A stretch of DNA of 64,000 nucleotides from Cylindrodendrum hubeiense (taxonomy: Eukaryota > Ascomycota > Sordariomycetes > Hypocreales > Nectriaceae). Positions 1-11,000 of the stretch are shown here, piece by piece (position 1 is the stretch's first letter; each line of letters starts with the position of its first letter). Under the pieces are notes generated by a model that worked only from the letters and a program-made list of their open reading frames with translations, searched no databases and was not told where the DNA came from. The stretch lies in assembly GCA_014621425.1 (NCBI GenBank), contig JAANBB010000099.1, positions 43,045-107,044 on the forward strand. The letters are read 5' to 3'. The position numbers were made by a program, and so were the translations under genes.

Positions 1-430
1 AAACCCCCAGATTCGGAGGTCCCTGCAGGCGCGTGCTCAGGACGGAGCCTACGCGTAACCCCGTAGCTTTAGTGGGCACCGGCATTTAAAGAAAACCAAG
101 CCACTCACCTCACGCCCTCTGCTGAGCCGGGGTGTCTGTTGTCTCTCGTCGAAGGAATCATCGTCTCCTGTTGTCAAACTTCTCTCCGCTTTCTTCACAT
201 CGTTCGCTTTCTTCCCCTGCAAAGTCCTTCAAAGTCCTTTGACTTGGTCCATTCGCTTTTCCTTCTTCCTCTCGAGCTTCCCCCTTCTCCTCGTACCAGA
301 TTTCCATCAACGAAGCATCCACGTCATACTCGTCCTCCACAACCACATACTTGACGACCGATCCACATCTGCACCCTACCGACGTCCCTTACATACAAAC
401 ATCTTCAGCCATCCTTCGAAAACCGACATC
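1..430. other. Left-edge intergenic sequence and leader of the first gene
   Basis: No gene is seen. The last 200 bases are strongly pyrimidine-rich (TTCTTCC and CTCGTCC runs), as expected for a fungal promoter and 5-prime leader of the plus-strand gene that starts at 431. Two ORFs here lack any protein-like composition. Confidence 0.5.
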
Positions 431-829
431 ATGCGCGTCCAGCTCGTCCTACCCTTGGCTCTGCTCCTTAGCGGCGTTGTAGCCAAGACGACCGCGGACA
501 CAGCCAGCACCGCAGTTTCAGACGCCTCGGCCACCGGCGACAAGACCACCGCTACGGCCGAGGTCACAAACACGGGAGACGAGAGCGGCACGGCAACAGG
601 CACCGCCGATGACAGCACCAACACCGACACTGTCACCGGTTCCAAGAGCACCAAGACCAAGTCCTCAAAGACGACGACGACGGCGAAAGATACAGACACC
701 TGGGTGGCCTCGGTCCAGGCGACGGTGGCTCCTGACCTGAATGGCGGAGCCACCTCGCTCAAGGACCCGGGTTTCGTTGTCCTCGGCCTCGCATTTGGCC
801 TGATGATGGCGGGCACGGCATTCCTGTGA
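431..829 (+). CDS. Small secreted Ser/Thr-rich protein, probably GPI-anchored
   Basis: The reading frame encodes 132 residues without an intron. The frame is open further upstream, but the ATG at 431 is chosen because it opens directly into a signal peptide (MRVQLVLPLALLLSGVVA, cleavage expected after VVA near residue 18). Residues 19 to about 95 are dominated by Thr, Ser, Ala, Asp and Lys, a typical O-glycosylated stalk. A small-residue patch (DLNGGATS) precedes a hydrophobic C-terminus (VVLGLAFGLMMAGTAFL), the layout of a GPI attachment signal. This suggests a plasma-membrane or cell-wall surface protein. No enzymatic domain is present, and no specific family was recognised. It could instead be a small tail-anchored membrane protein. 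Confidence 0.75.
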   Translation: MRVQLVLPLALLLSGVVAKTTADTASTAVSDASATGDKTTATAEVTNTGDESGTATGTADDSTNTDTVTGSKSTKTKSSKTTTTAKDTDTWVASVQATVAPDLNGGATSLKDPGFVVLGLAFGLMMAGTAFL

Positions 830-1498
830 GGGCGGGACTCGGATTCGACCGAAACATACACAAATCACTTGCATCGGCCATTATTGTGGAGGGGTGGTTT
901 CTACTTCAGGGTGTTTGGAGTTCTGAGCAATCGGCAATTTTTTTGCTTCTCCTTTGGGGCTAAGGCGGCCTTGGTGCCAGGGGACTGACTGGGGGACGGA
1001 ATGGACGGTAATAAGACAAGGCCAGTGTGGCGCTGAGACATTTCATTTGTGACCCAAGCGGGCTGGCAGAAAAAAAGAATGAGCCCCCCGCCGGAGGAGA
1101 TGAGCACGCACACTAGGGACAATAATAGTGTTTTGTTTTATTTTTTTGTACAGGTTGTACAAAGGTTGAAAATAGAAACGAACCAACACCTGTCACAAAC
1201 CAAAGATGGCCCAAGTGTCTGAGCTGTCGGCGGAACCTGAAAAGGTCCGACCGGCGATGCGGCCCCACTCTCGGAGCTTGCGCGGGGCAGCATTTTGTGA
1301 CAGGAGAGGTGGAGTTGCCGGTTTGGGTACAAAGAGGAGGAGATTGTCGTCATCACGATAGCTACGTCTCTTCCCGCTGAAGGGTATTTCTCAATTCTTG
1401 ACTCTCAATTCTTGACTCTTGACCCCAATTCCCAATTCTCCAGTTTCAACCATTCAATCCGAACAAGAACGTGACGCAGACAAGATAATTCAGTCGCA
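830..1498. other. Intergenic: 3-prime flank of the GPI-type gene and promoter of the Dabb gene
   Basis: No gene is supported. A T-rich block near 1131-1148 (TTTTGTTTTATTTTTTTG) is a plausible 3-prime end region. A direct repeat of TCAATTCTTGACTC occurs near 1391-1420 in the leader of the next gene. Confidence 0.45.
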
Positions 1499-1941
1499 AT
1501 GGCCCCAATCACACACATCGTCATGTTCAAGTTCAAGGCTGAGGTGTCGACCACCGAAGTCAAGACGGTATGGGCCATCTCTCTCCCCGCAGCATCATGC
1601 CCCCCCATCTCCTTCTGCACTATAACCCGTCGGCGCAGCAGTGCTCTAACAAGATGCCCGGCTCATCCCTCTAGATTAACGAAAGCATGCTCGCCTTAAA
1701 GGACCACTGCCTCCACCCGGAGACGGGCAAGCCGTACATCCTGTCGTCCAAGGGTGGCAGGGACAACAGCATCGAGGGCCTGCAGGACGGCATCACGCAC
1801 GCCTTTGTCGTCGAGTTTGTGAGCGACGAGGACCGCGAGTACTACGTCACCAAAGACCCGGCGCATCGCGAGTTTGTCCAGCGCCTGATGCCCCTCGTGG
1901 AGAAGGGGCAGGTGGTCGACTTTACGCCGGGGACGTTCTAG
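1499..1941 (+). CDS. Stress-responsive A/B-barrel (Dabb) domain protein
   Basis: Two exons, 1499-1567 and 1675-1941, join in phase 0 across a 107-bp intron (GTATGG donor, CTCTAG acceptor, CTAAC branch site near 1646) to give 111 residues. The N-terminal strand THIVMFKFK and the later strand HAFVVEFVSDEDREYY are the hallmark paired strands of the Dabb ferredoxin-like barrel, and length matches the single-domain family (about 100-115 residues). Members are small cytosolic dimeric proteins, some stress-induced and a few with cyclase or hydrolase activity; the role of this one cannot be read from sequence. The stop codon lies inside a 13-bp tandem triplication. Confidence 0.85.
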
Positions 1942-1970
1942 ATGGACGTTCTAGATGAACGTTCTAGATG
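1932..1970. repeat. 13-bp tandem repeat, three copies, spanning a stop codon
   Basis: The unit GACGTTCTAGATG occurs at 1932-1944, 1945-1957 and 1958-1970 (last copy with one change at its first base). The first copy contains the last codons and TAG stop of the Dabb gene, so the repeat grew by duplication of the gene end into the 3-prime UTR. Confidence 0.9.
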
Positions 1971-3142
1971 GATGCTGTCTAAGCGAGCAACGAGAGTTTG
2001 TAGAAGAAATGCCAACTTCGTTGCAGCAAATTGCTGCCCCGTCAGCTGGCCAACCAGACTTTATGGAATACATGTTTTCGCGTCGTCTCTCTCCCGCGTT
2101 CTGAGATGATCATCGACAAAGCAAAGCATAAAAGACGCCTAGGGTCCAATCACAGCGCCCACAGGCGACGTCATCACACCCACCCCGCCATGTGCCCAAT
2201 CAAGCAACCCACCAGCAACCCAGCCGGGGCAGCCCACCATCATCAACCAGGCAAACCAGCAAACCAGCAAACCCCACTCCGTGCCCGCGTCCCTGGAGCG
2301 ATCGAGCCCAGCATAAGAGCATGGCGGGCGGCACAACGCCTGACAGCCAGACAGCGCATGAGACTCTCCCTGGGCAGCCCTTACATTGCCGGGCATTGTC
2401 CAGAACCAGCCGGCGCCCCAGTGGCTGTCCGCGGCTTCACAGTGGTCCGACCGGACGGGCTGGAAGCCAGCCACCACCCATCCCCAGTTATCGTCCCACG
2501 CAGAGGCCCTGGACTAGATTCCCGCCTGGCGTTTAGGCTTCACCAGGCCTGTCCGCGCGCTGTCCACTCGCCGCCCACTCGCTGTAGCTCGCTGGGCTGC
2601 GCTAGAGCTCCAGGTATGGAGGGCGCTGGAGGTGCTGCAGCTGACCCGCGTGGGGACCCGACACAGTGGAGCTATGGCGGCCGATAACTGGGCAATGTGC
2701 GCTGGGCAGAGTGCGCATGGATGCGTGAGGCCCAGTGCCTTGCATCCCGTCCGGCTTTCCTGGCCCTCCTGGCCTTCCTCGCATCGCGGCATCAGCACCA
2801 GCAGCCGAAATCTTAATCCACTACATCATTTCTTGCCATCCCAATCCCGCTTCCGTCCATCTTCTCTTCCTCGCATACTGCGTCTCCATCGGCCCCTTTA
2901 TCCTACCACCTATTGCGCATTATTGCGCCAGATACTGCCCGATTCTTCCACCACACAGACATCACCGCGCTACCTCATTGCCCCCACCACTTCGTCATTC
3001 CGCATCCGTCTCGCCGTCGCAACACAAAAAGACACCACCCGAACCTCGTACAGATCTTGCCAGCCAAAACTCGCCAGACATATCCCGCCAGATCTCCTCC
3101 CATTGCTCGGCCCTCCATCGCTTCCCCCCAAGACACTTCGTC
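1971..3142. other. Intergenic region and long pyrimidine-rich leader
   Basis: About 1.17 kb between two plus-strand genes. The ORFs here, including one of 218 codons at 2031-2687, have no protein-like composition and no splice logic linking them to neighbours. Sequence after about 2820 is CT-rich (CATCTTCTCTTCCTCG and similar), typical of a fungal promoter or 5-prime UTR. Confidence 0.5.
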
Positions 3143-4403
3143 ATGGCGCAGGCGTCGCATCCGACCTTCATTAACCTCCCGCCTCCGAGCTCTAGACCAG
3201 ACACTCCGTCTGAGGTGCCGTGCGTCCCATCTTCTCTGTCTCCCCTGTCCCCCCCCTCGCCACAGCATAGCCATGCCTCTCGTCAAAGGCTATAAGCTCA
3301 CAGCGTCTTGCGAATTACAGCGGAACTCCTACCAGCACCACCACTTCTCTCTCCGCCCTCTCCACCACTGCCATCAAGGACGGCCATCCGCGGCCACTTC
3401 CCTCCGGGGTCCTTCAGCCGCGGCCACCAGCATAACCCCTCCACCACCAGCCTCGAGGCTGAGCGCGCCGATCGCATATCCCGCCTCGCCGGCCTCGAAC
3501 GTGTCTCGACTCTCCGCGCACCACCTCCGGGCTCCGCGCCCGGTGGCGCCTCGTCCATCTCTCCCCAGACAACCCCGACCTCAACGACGGGCTTCCCGAC
3601 CAATTTCCCGCCCAACTTCCCCGCGACCCAGCACTTGACGCCCGCCTACTTCGACAGCAATGGCCAGCCAGTTGCTGTCACAAAGATGAGCACTGTTGGT
3701 ACTGCGAGCGCGACCGAGAGCCACATTGATGAGGGTGACGATGGGCGCACTACTGGCCGGCGAGCGCGACGAGGACATGCTGAGCACCGGTACCAATTAT
3801 CGTGAGGCTGATTCGGTCGCTAGCATGGGCGGGTATGCTGATGATCGCATGGATGAAGATCTCGACGGCCTGGCCACCCGCTCCATGGGAGGCTACGACG
3901 ATCGCATGAGCGACGACGGCTCTGCCTCCCTGGTCGGCTTCGGCGAGGGTGCCGGCAGCACCGTCTCCGGTCCCATCTACCACCGCCGGCCCGCGCCCGG
4001 ATCCGCCACCGCGCAGCATATCTGGGGTCTTGAACGCACAAATTCGGGGCTGAGCGATGCGCGCCGCGAACGCGATATCCAGATGGGCGGTGATATGCCT
4101 GTGAGTGCCTCTGCCATGCAGGAGCGCCGAGATGCGCGCATGGTAGACGGAGTAGCAGCCGATCCGCATTATCAGGGACATCCATACGAACACGACTCAT
4201 TCGTTGACACCACCTTCCGCGGGCCTGTGTCGGCGACGCAGTCACAATCCCTGCCCGGCGGGCCCCAAGATACGGCCGAGCGTATTATACAAAGACTAGA
4301 CCGTGGTGAGACGAGAGCAGAATCTGCTGGTCTAGTAGGACCTGGAAGGAGTGGTGAACCGCTGGGCAAATTCTACTTTGAAGGCGAAAGACGAGACAAC
4401 TAA
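3143..4403 (+). CDS. Conserved fungal protein of unknown function, apparent frame breaks
   Basis: The model starts with MAQASHPTFINLPPPSSRPD at 3143. Exon 1 (3143-3219) splices at GTGCGT to exon 2 at 3321 (ATTACAG acceptor), giving the smooth junction PSEVP-GTPTSTTTSLSALST. From there protein-like sequence runs in three successive frames: to about 3380 (STTAIKDG), then about 3386-3742 (HNPSTTSLEAERADRISRLA, later TESHIDEGDD), then from about 3762 to the stop at 4403 (GERDEDMLSTGTNY, SMGGYADDRMDEDLDG). Each change is a +1 shift beside a GGCC, with no intron long enough for the first. The second could be a 79-bp intron (3695-3773) with a poor GTTGGT donor. The product is acidic and low in hydrophobic residues; no catalytic motif is seen. 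Sequencing indels or real mutations are both possible. Confidence 0.6.
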
Positions 4404-5820
4404 TCTGTAACTCCTGGGGAGGACTATAAGCTGTCAGGGCCGCAAGGCACCGTATGCCCGGGGTCGGATATTTGTGGAGGAAAAGTGAGGTGCTATGGGT
4501 TTCCTCTGTCGATCCCTGGTTTGGACGATGTACGGGATTCTTATACTTATTACGAGGCTCGAGGTAACGACGGAGAGCTGCCACTGTTGAACGTCCGGTA
4601 TGACTTGGGGCGGCAGGGCACGTCTCGCGATTGTATGTATCATGTGTAAGTCAGTACCCGCTAACTGATGTGTTTCTTTCATCTGGCACCTATTTTGGTG
4701 CGATAGCTTGTGATTTCTTTGTTCGTCACCGTCAGGAGCTATGTCCGTTGTTGTTGCTATACCATAGTAAGATTCTGAATGAGACTACCCTACAGCGGAT
4801 GGGCCATGGAAATTGCAACACTCTTATGTGTGATTTGTGCTTGACAACCGTATTATAAACAAACCGTCTTCTGGCCTTCAACATGGTTATTGCGTTCGAG
4901 TAAGCAATCACTCAGCCAAATGGGTTGACATCCCTCTGCTTCTCACAACACACAACACATAACACACCATCAGACACATCACATATCAAATTGAGGCAGA
5001 CACGAATCATGCGTTCTCATAGGGCACCAGGTCCCTCTCGCTTTGCGCGGTGTAGTCATTGAAATAATAGAGAGCATCAGAGGCTCGGCATCACAGCCTA
5101 CCCTGGTTCATCGCAGCGACCCTCCCCTCTTAACAAAGGGCGTCAGCAACGATAACAAGATAAATCAACAAACATCATCAAAATGTGCCTCCCCAGTCAA
5201 GTCAAACGCACAACTGGCCTCCCTTCATCTCCCCTCTCTCGCTTTGGGGAACATTTCTCTCCCGGCGAGAGGGGACACAAGACAAGACAGGAAACCCCCA
5301 AATAGCAAGACTATAAAACGCCACCCCCATCCCCTAATCAGCGCATTCACCAGCCGAAGGTGAAATGAACTGTAAACCATGCCATCCCCACCAAGTCTCA
5401 TCCCGTTGAGAACTGTAGACTTAACAACAAGGGATCTAAAAATCCGCCAGTGGCCGTGAAAATCGGGGGCCTAAAGCTTGTCCTCACTCCTCTGGAGGTA
5501 CGTCCCGTATTAAATCCCGCCACCAAGTTGCCCCAGATTAAAAGGTCTCGTGTAGAATCATGACCAATGTCATTTACCCGAACCTTGTATTCTGTATCAT
5601 GGTTGGTTGCGTGCTGGAGGTTGAGTTTCGAAAAAGAAACGTAAAACAAACGATAACAGACTGGTATACCATCTTTGCGAGTCGAGCGGAGTGCAAAATC
5701 AAGAAATCCGGACGGCCTTGCGAAGCAAAGACCCCGGCCTATGTTGTCGTATCTCCCGCGGCTCATTAGCAGGAAACAACGCGAGGCCGTAACGTATTAA
5801 TGTTAAATATAGATAGGTGT
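4404..5820. other. Intergenic region between convergent genes
   Basis: The 3-prime flanks of the plus-strand unknown gene and the minus-strand transcription factor meet here. A CA-rich stretch lies near 4946-4990. No ORF has protein-like composition. Confidence 0.5.
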
Positions 5821-8081
5821 TCATGTGCAGGTAAAGTCGAGGCCCATTCGTCGGGCCACGCCCTGCCAGTCCCAAACGGCGATCCAGTCGCCCTGCTCCA
5901 TTGAGGCCCAGACAGCCTCAAGGAGTTCGCATGCGCGGTCGCAGTTGCGTAGGCCAGTGTAGCCGCGGATAGCCTTGATGGCGGTGCGGATCCTCTCGCG
6001 CTGGCCGCTCTCGAAGCACGCCGTGCCGATAATCAGGCATGGGATCAATAAAAGAGTTTGGGAGGGGTCCGAAGGCTTGAACGATTCCAAGATGACGAGT
6101 GACTCCTCGACGGCAAGGGTGATGCGTCGATCATGATACGCGGGGCGTCGGCTCGGAGGCGGCGAGGAAGCTCTCGGGGCGTCTCCGGCGTGCGAATCGT
6201 GCTCGTGCATTGAGTTGCTCCTCGACGGGTTCCGGGATGACGGAAGGCTGTGAGGTGTGTGGACGCCATTGGCAGGGGCCCTGGCAGTGGAAACGGTGGC
6301 AATCATCGAGGCTCGCCGCGGAGGAGCAGTTGCCACCACAGGGGGCACCGCGGGTAGGGTGCTAAAGGTCGACCGTCGGATCGATGAGGTCGAGGGCGGG
6401 TAGATGGTCCGGAAGAGATACACCCACATCATCTGCTTATAAAGCAGCGCCACTCCATCGCGACTATCACCAGGGGCCCATTGAGGCGACCACTCTCGGA
6501 TGGCGGCGTCAATCTCGGCGGCTTGGTAAAGGCTGGTATAGTCGACTAGAGGGTCGACTCCAGCAGCCATGTTGGCGCGAATGGTGTTTCGAATGGTGGT
6601 GATTTGGGACAGATATTGGAAGAGGCCATCCGCAACGCCAAGAAGTCGAGGAGGGTCGATAGGACCAGTGGGCTCCCAGTCCTCAGACGACAGGCGGTTG
6701 GTCAGCGTCTCAGGGTGCCAGAATAGATCATCGGCGTAGATGTGGTACTGGAAGAACTCGGTGATGAAGGTATGGAAGGCTGGGTCCTCGGGTGGTGAAT
6801 GTTGAATGAGAGCCTGGTATGCCTGGAGGTGGACGCGATGTTCACCCCGGGGGTTGCCCTCGGCTCGAGTTTGCAGTAGCAAGCATAACATCTGCCCGTA
6901 TCTCGCAGACAGAATAGTCTTGTACTCAGGGTCGTCTTTGTCCATGGATCTGCCCATGTCCTTGTAGAGTCGCTTCATAGCCTCGTCGTGATGGTAGTCG
7001 GATCGCTGCTGCAATAGTTCCCGGCTAGACTGTGGGTTATCTGCGAGAAGCTTGGCACCATATGGCGTATCCAGGTCAATGTGCTTGCTGCTAACAGCAA
7101 GGATAGAGTGCATAAGTCCTTGGTGCTTGTTGGCGAGCTGCAGGATAATGTCCTTGAAGGCGTTTTTGGCCTCGCCCTCGACCGTTAGGATATTGCTCAT
7201 GTGGGCAATGTAGTGCTTCCAGAAGATTTTGTCCTCGGCTGTCTCGACGCCATGGAAGATGGGCTGCATGGTGATTACCGGGAGGCTCTCCCGTCGCATT
7301 CGTTCTGCTTCTTTGGTTAGACTGTCACTCGACTGCCAATCGAACAACATACCCTCTTCGGCCCTTTCTTTGCCGCTCTTCCAAATTTGTTTCTCATGGT
7401 ATCCTTCGCAGACCACGGCGTTCTTCTCGCAATTCATGCCTACAATGCAGCGTTAGAAACAGCACAATAATTGACAACATAGAGTCGAGTCGTACATCGA
7501 GGTTTAGCTTCGTCGCACTTCTTCTTTCGCTTCCGACAAGTAATGCATCCCGTTTTTGATCGACCCTTGGTAACTTTGCTCGTACCGACAATAGGGGTCA
7601 GAGGATGCTTCCTGGGTCGTCCTCGAGGCCGCTTTTGCTTCGTCTCGGTGGTTGGGGCATCGGACGTGGTGGAGGGAGCCAACGGGGCGGCCTTCAATTC
7701 ATCCAACCTCAGGTCGTCATCCATCGGCTCCAGCTTCGGGATGGTGAGGATGTCGTCGGACCCTTGTTCCCAGTTGTTGTCCATCTCCACATCATCACGT
7801 TCGACGTAACCGGTACTCCATGAATCGGTGCACGAAGACGAGGCGGAGTGGACCATGGTCGGTGCGGAGGATTGATCCATTGTCATGTCCATCTCGGCGC
7901 TGATAGGAGACAACTGGCCTGCCTGCAATTGAGTCGTCGATGTGTTGACCATCCAGGCGGTATCCATCGGCGAAGGGGACTGCGGCATCAAGGATTCCTG
8001 GGCCTCATCGGAGGACATGCTGTGGTTATCCGACCACGACAAACTTCCGTCCTCGGACACGAGAGCAAGTGGGCGATCCAT
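5821..8081 (-). CDS. Zn(II)2Cys6 transcription factor with AT-hook
   Basis: Exons 8081-7496 and 7439-5821 are joined across a 56-bp intron (GTACGA donor, TTGTAG acceptor) that splits a cysteine codon inside the zinc cluster; the product is 734 residues. The cluster is perfect, C-x2-C-x6-C-x6-C-x2-C-x6-C with cysteines at 179, 182, 189, 196, 199 and 206, so it should bind two zinc ions and a CGG-type site. An AT-hook (RPRGRPRKHP, 151-160) precedes it. The N-terminus is acidic, and the region after the cluster (IWKSGKERAEEG, FHGVETAEDKIFWKHY, KHQGLMHSILAVSSKHID) is the Fungal_trans_2/DUF3468 type. From memory it resembles the Pro1/NosA/RosA group of sexual-development regulators, but this is unproven. 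A Ser/Arg-rich insert lies around residues 550-610. Its upstream side is an 8.5-kb gene-free region. Confidence 0.93.
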
Positions 8082-11000
8082 GGTCTATCGACAGCGAGAG
8101 AGAATTCCCCTCCGGGTGTTGAAAGATGTCCAGGAGCAAGAATTGACGAACTGATCGAAACCGGCGGTACCAGGCTAGATGAATGGCTCGATAATCATAC
8201 ACGGGCTTCGGAGGTCATAGGGTGACAAGTTGGCAGACAAATGTGGAGACTAGAGCGTGGCGGCGGTGGGCGTTAGGTCGGGCTAGCCATCGACGCAGCA
8301 CACCGGCGGCTGATCGAAGCTCCTTGGGGTCGCCTAGGAAGGGCGACGAGTTGGAGGACGTAGACGCAGGATGAAAGGGAGGGAAGTGGGAGGAAGATCT
8401 GAGGGATGGAGGGGCCATGTGGGTGGAGAGGTCTTATTTGGGAGGTCAGGCTAAAGGGTGGCAGGGTGTGGAGGACTGAGATCCAGCAGTGTGCCTTTGG
8501 TGCCCGTCAACGCCATCTCCCCACAGCCATCGTGGTCCAACTGGGGGGGTTCGGATCCAGTCAGTACCAAGGCAGCACGCACCAGAGGACGCCATATAAT
8601 ACGCCATGGGCTAGGTGAGTGTCATTCTCCTCCAGGGGACCAGACAAGCCCGCCGCCATGTGCCGTCGGTCCCGTCCTGGACGCCGATGGTGCCCTTGTG
8701 GCTTGGTGGTGCCTCCCCTCCAACCTGGCATGGTCTGGGCTGACTGGTGACTAGGTTTGGCTCCCAACGATGGAGGATGGGACATGGAGGGGACAGACGC
8801 TTGACGCAAGTCTCCACCTCGAGTGATGGGGGGGCCCATCCAACAGCCCCCCTCTAGCTTTAGCGTCGACGGGGGCCTCGAGACGACTGCGAGGTACTTC
8901 GGGGTACACAGCCCGGTCCTCTGCTAAGTGGGACGCTGGCCTGTGTCGTCGGTTTGTGTGGGCTGGGGTTGACGGTGAGCGGGCAGCGCTACCGATGCTG
9001 AGGGGCCGAATGTGATGTGCGGAATTGTGATTTCTGAGGACCGGCGCATTCTGGGAGGCGGTCCCCCTAGTCTGGGAACTGGGACGACATTGATAGCGAG
9101 CGGCGATTTGAGCCTTGCGGTTCACGAACTAGACGGAGCGTGGGATACAGACGAAATGGTATGCCCGCGTGCGAGAGTTGTGGAGACTAGGGCGTCTTCG
9201 TGGTTCGACCATGTGTTGATCTCCTCAATGAAGTCGCACGACAACGACATCCACCAACTCCGCGCCGAATCGGCCCTGCAACAGCCGCACCCAATGGCTG
9301 GGTTGAGGTGCATGTGCTGTGACATGATATCATGGCCAGCTTGAATGAAGTCGGGATAGCATCCGCGATGGTGGTTAGCGTTCCGTCCAACACTGCCCTG
9401 CGTGCGTTCGGGAATGTTGCAACCTCCGAACTGCGTCTACCTGAGAGACATGCCCTTGCCTTGGGCAGAGATACATCGCCGTGCCAATTGGCCGACGTAT
9501 TGTTCGCTCACAAGGTTGGGGCTGTGATTTGTCCGCGTACATGGCACAGCCAATCAACAAGGCATTGCGCAACTGCTGCTCCGAAACGTCAAGTTGCTGC
9601 GAAGGCGGCCCGGGATGCACTGCATTTCAGTTAAGACACCACCATGCAGACGAATGGTCTGGCCCTTCGTTGTTGGGAGGATCGCCGTCACTATTGTCGT
9701 TGTTGTGCTGGCCTCGGCAACCCGCAATCGTGATCGAAAGCCGAGGGAGGGTGCACAATGGGCTGATGGGAGGTTTCTTGCCTGCCCGGTGACTAGGCAG
9801 CATCGGGAATGGATTTTCCCAAACTGCATTGTGAAGGTATGACATGTCTTGTCGCAACGGCGTAGCAAGCAACTGTCCAGTTGAATGCTCATGGTATCTT
9901 CCATATCACTACCGAGCTTTGAGAACGTGGTGTTTGAGGGTTCCCCGTAGGTTGGTAGTAAGTTTAAGACCAGAGACACAGTGTGCACCTTACCATTTTA
10001 GCATTGAATGCGCGGCCTATACCGTGCGAATACAGTGCATCACGGTGCGGACCGAGCCTCGCGTAGGTAGCATTCAACCTTGCAACTGAGACTCTAACCT
10101 CTACAAAGTCTATCATCACCATGAGTTCCATCGCTGCCGCAGGTCCAGTTACGCCCTCTGCCAACTGGCCGACAGTGTGCATGTCGGCCTACACCATACG
10201 CACTATGCACAGCAGCGGAGGCTCCGTCATGGCCAAATCTAGACCGGACGAGCCATACTACTCTCGTCGGCGACTAGGCCATTGGAGGCAAGATCACGCA
10301 CCAGGACAATCACCAACACCTCAAACCAACATGCTCTTCATCTTGGATACGTTTACCTAGTAAGCACTTGAATTCTCCCGACTTGCGTCCCCCTTTTTGT
10401 TGCACACCCAAGGTCTGACTGGTGCAAGCCAGGTCCCCATCACCGTCCGACCTAGGTGCATCCCACTACTGCAGTGAGTTATTAGCGCACACATGGCTTT
10501 CGGCCAGCTTCGCAAGACATGCCAGGATCAATGCCAATCACTCCAATGCCACTAGACTTGCCACTGTCCCGGGTTCTGTTGCCCTGAGGACAGCGCTTGC
10601 AACCGTCTAGGCTTGTGATCAACGCGTTCTGCCGTCTTCTCATGGCAGAAACGTGGTGGGCCACGTCTCCTGACCTGGACCATCCCTGGTCGATCCTCAC
10701 CTTCGGCATTGCCCACCGAGCCAGTCCCCTGTCCAGCCGAGCAGAGCACACGCTGTTCCTTTTCTTGGAACCGCGCTGGTTGACTTTCGATCTTGCTTTT
10801 TCCAAACATCTATCTTAGTCCACCAGAACATGTGGGAAGTTGCATCTCCCGCGTCCAGCGCCTCCTCACGGACCTATAGGTGGCCAAGGCGGACGTCCCT
10901 AGTGAGACAAGGCTTGTCTTGGTCGGTCGATCATCCAAGGCCGCTTGGTTGCCAATCCACTTGACGTGCCTACTGTCTGCATTCGATAGTTCCACCCTGG

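Noticed and set aside
2031..2687. 218-codon plus-strand ORF upstream of the frame-broken gene
   Set aside because: Composition is Arg/Pro/His/Gln-rich chance translation of GC-rich leader DNA; overlapping ORFs on both strands are equally long.
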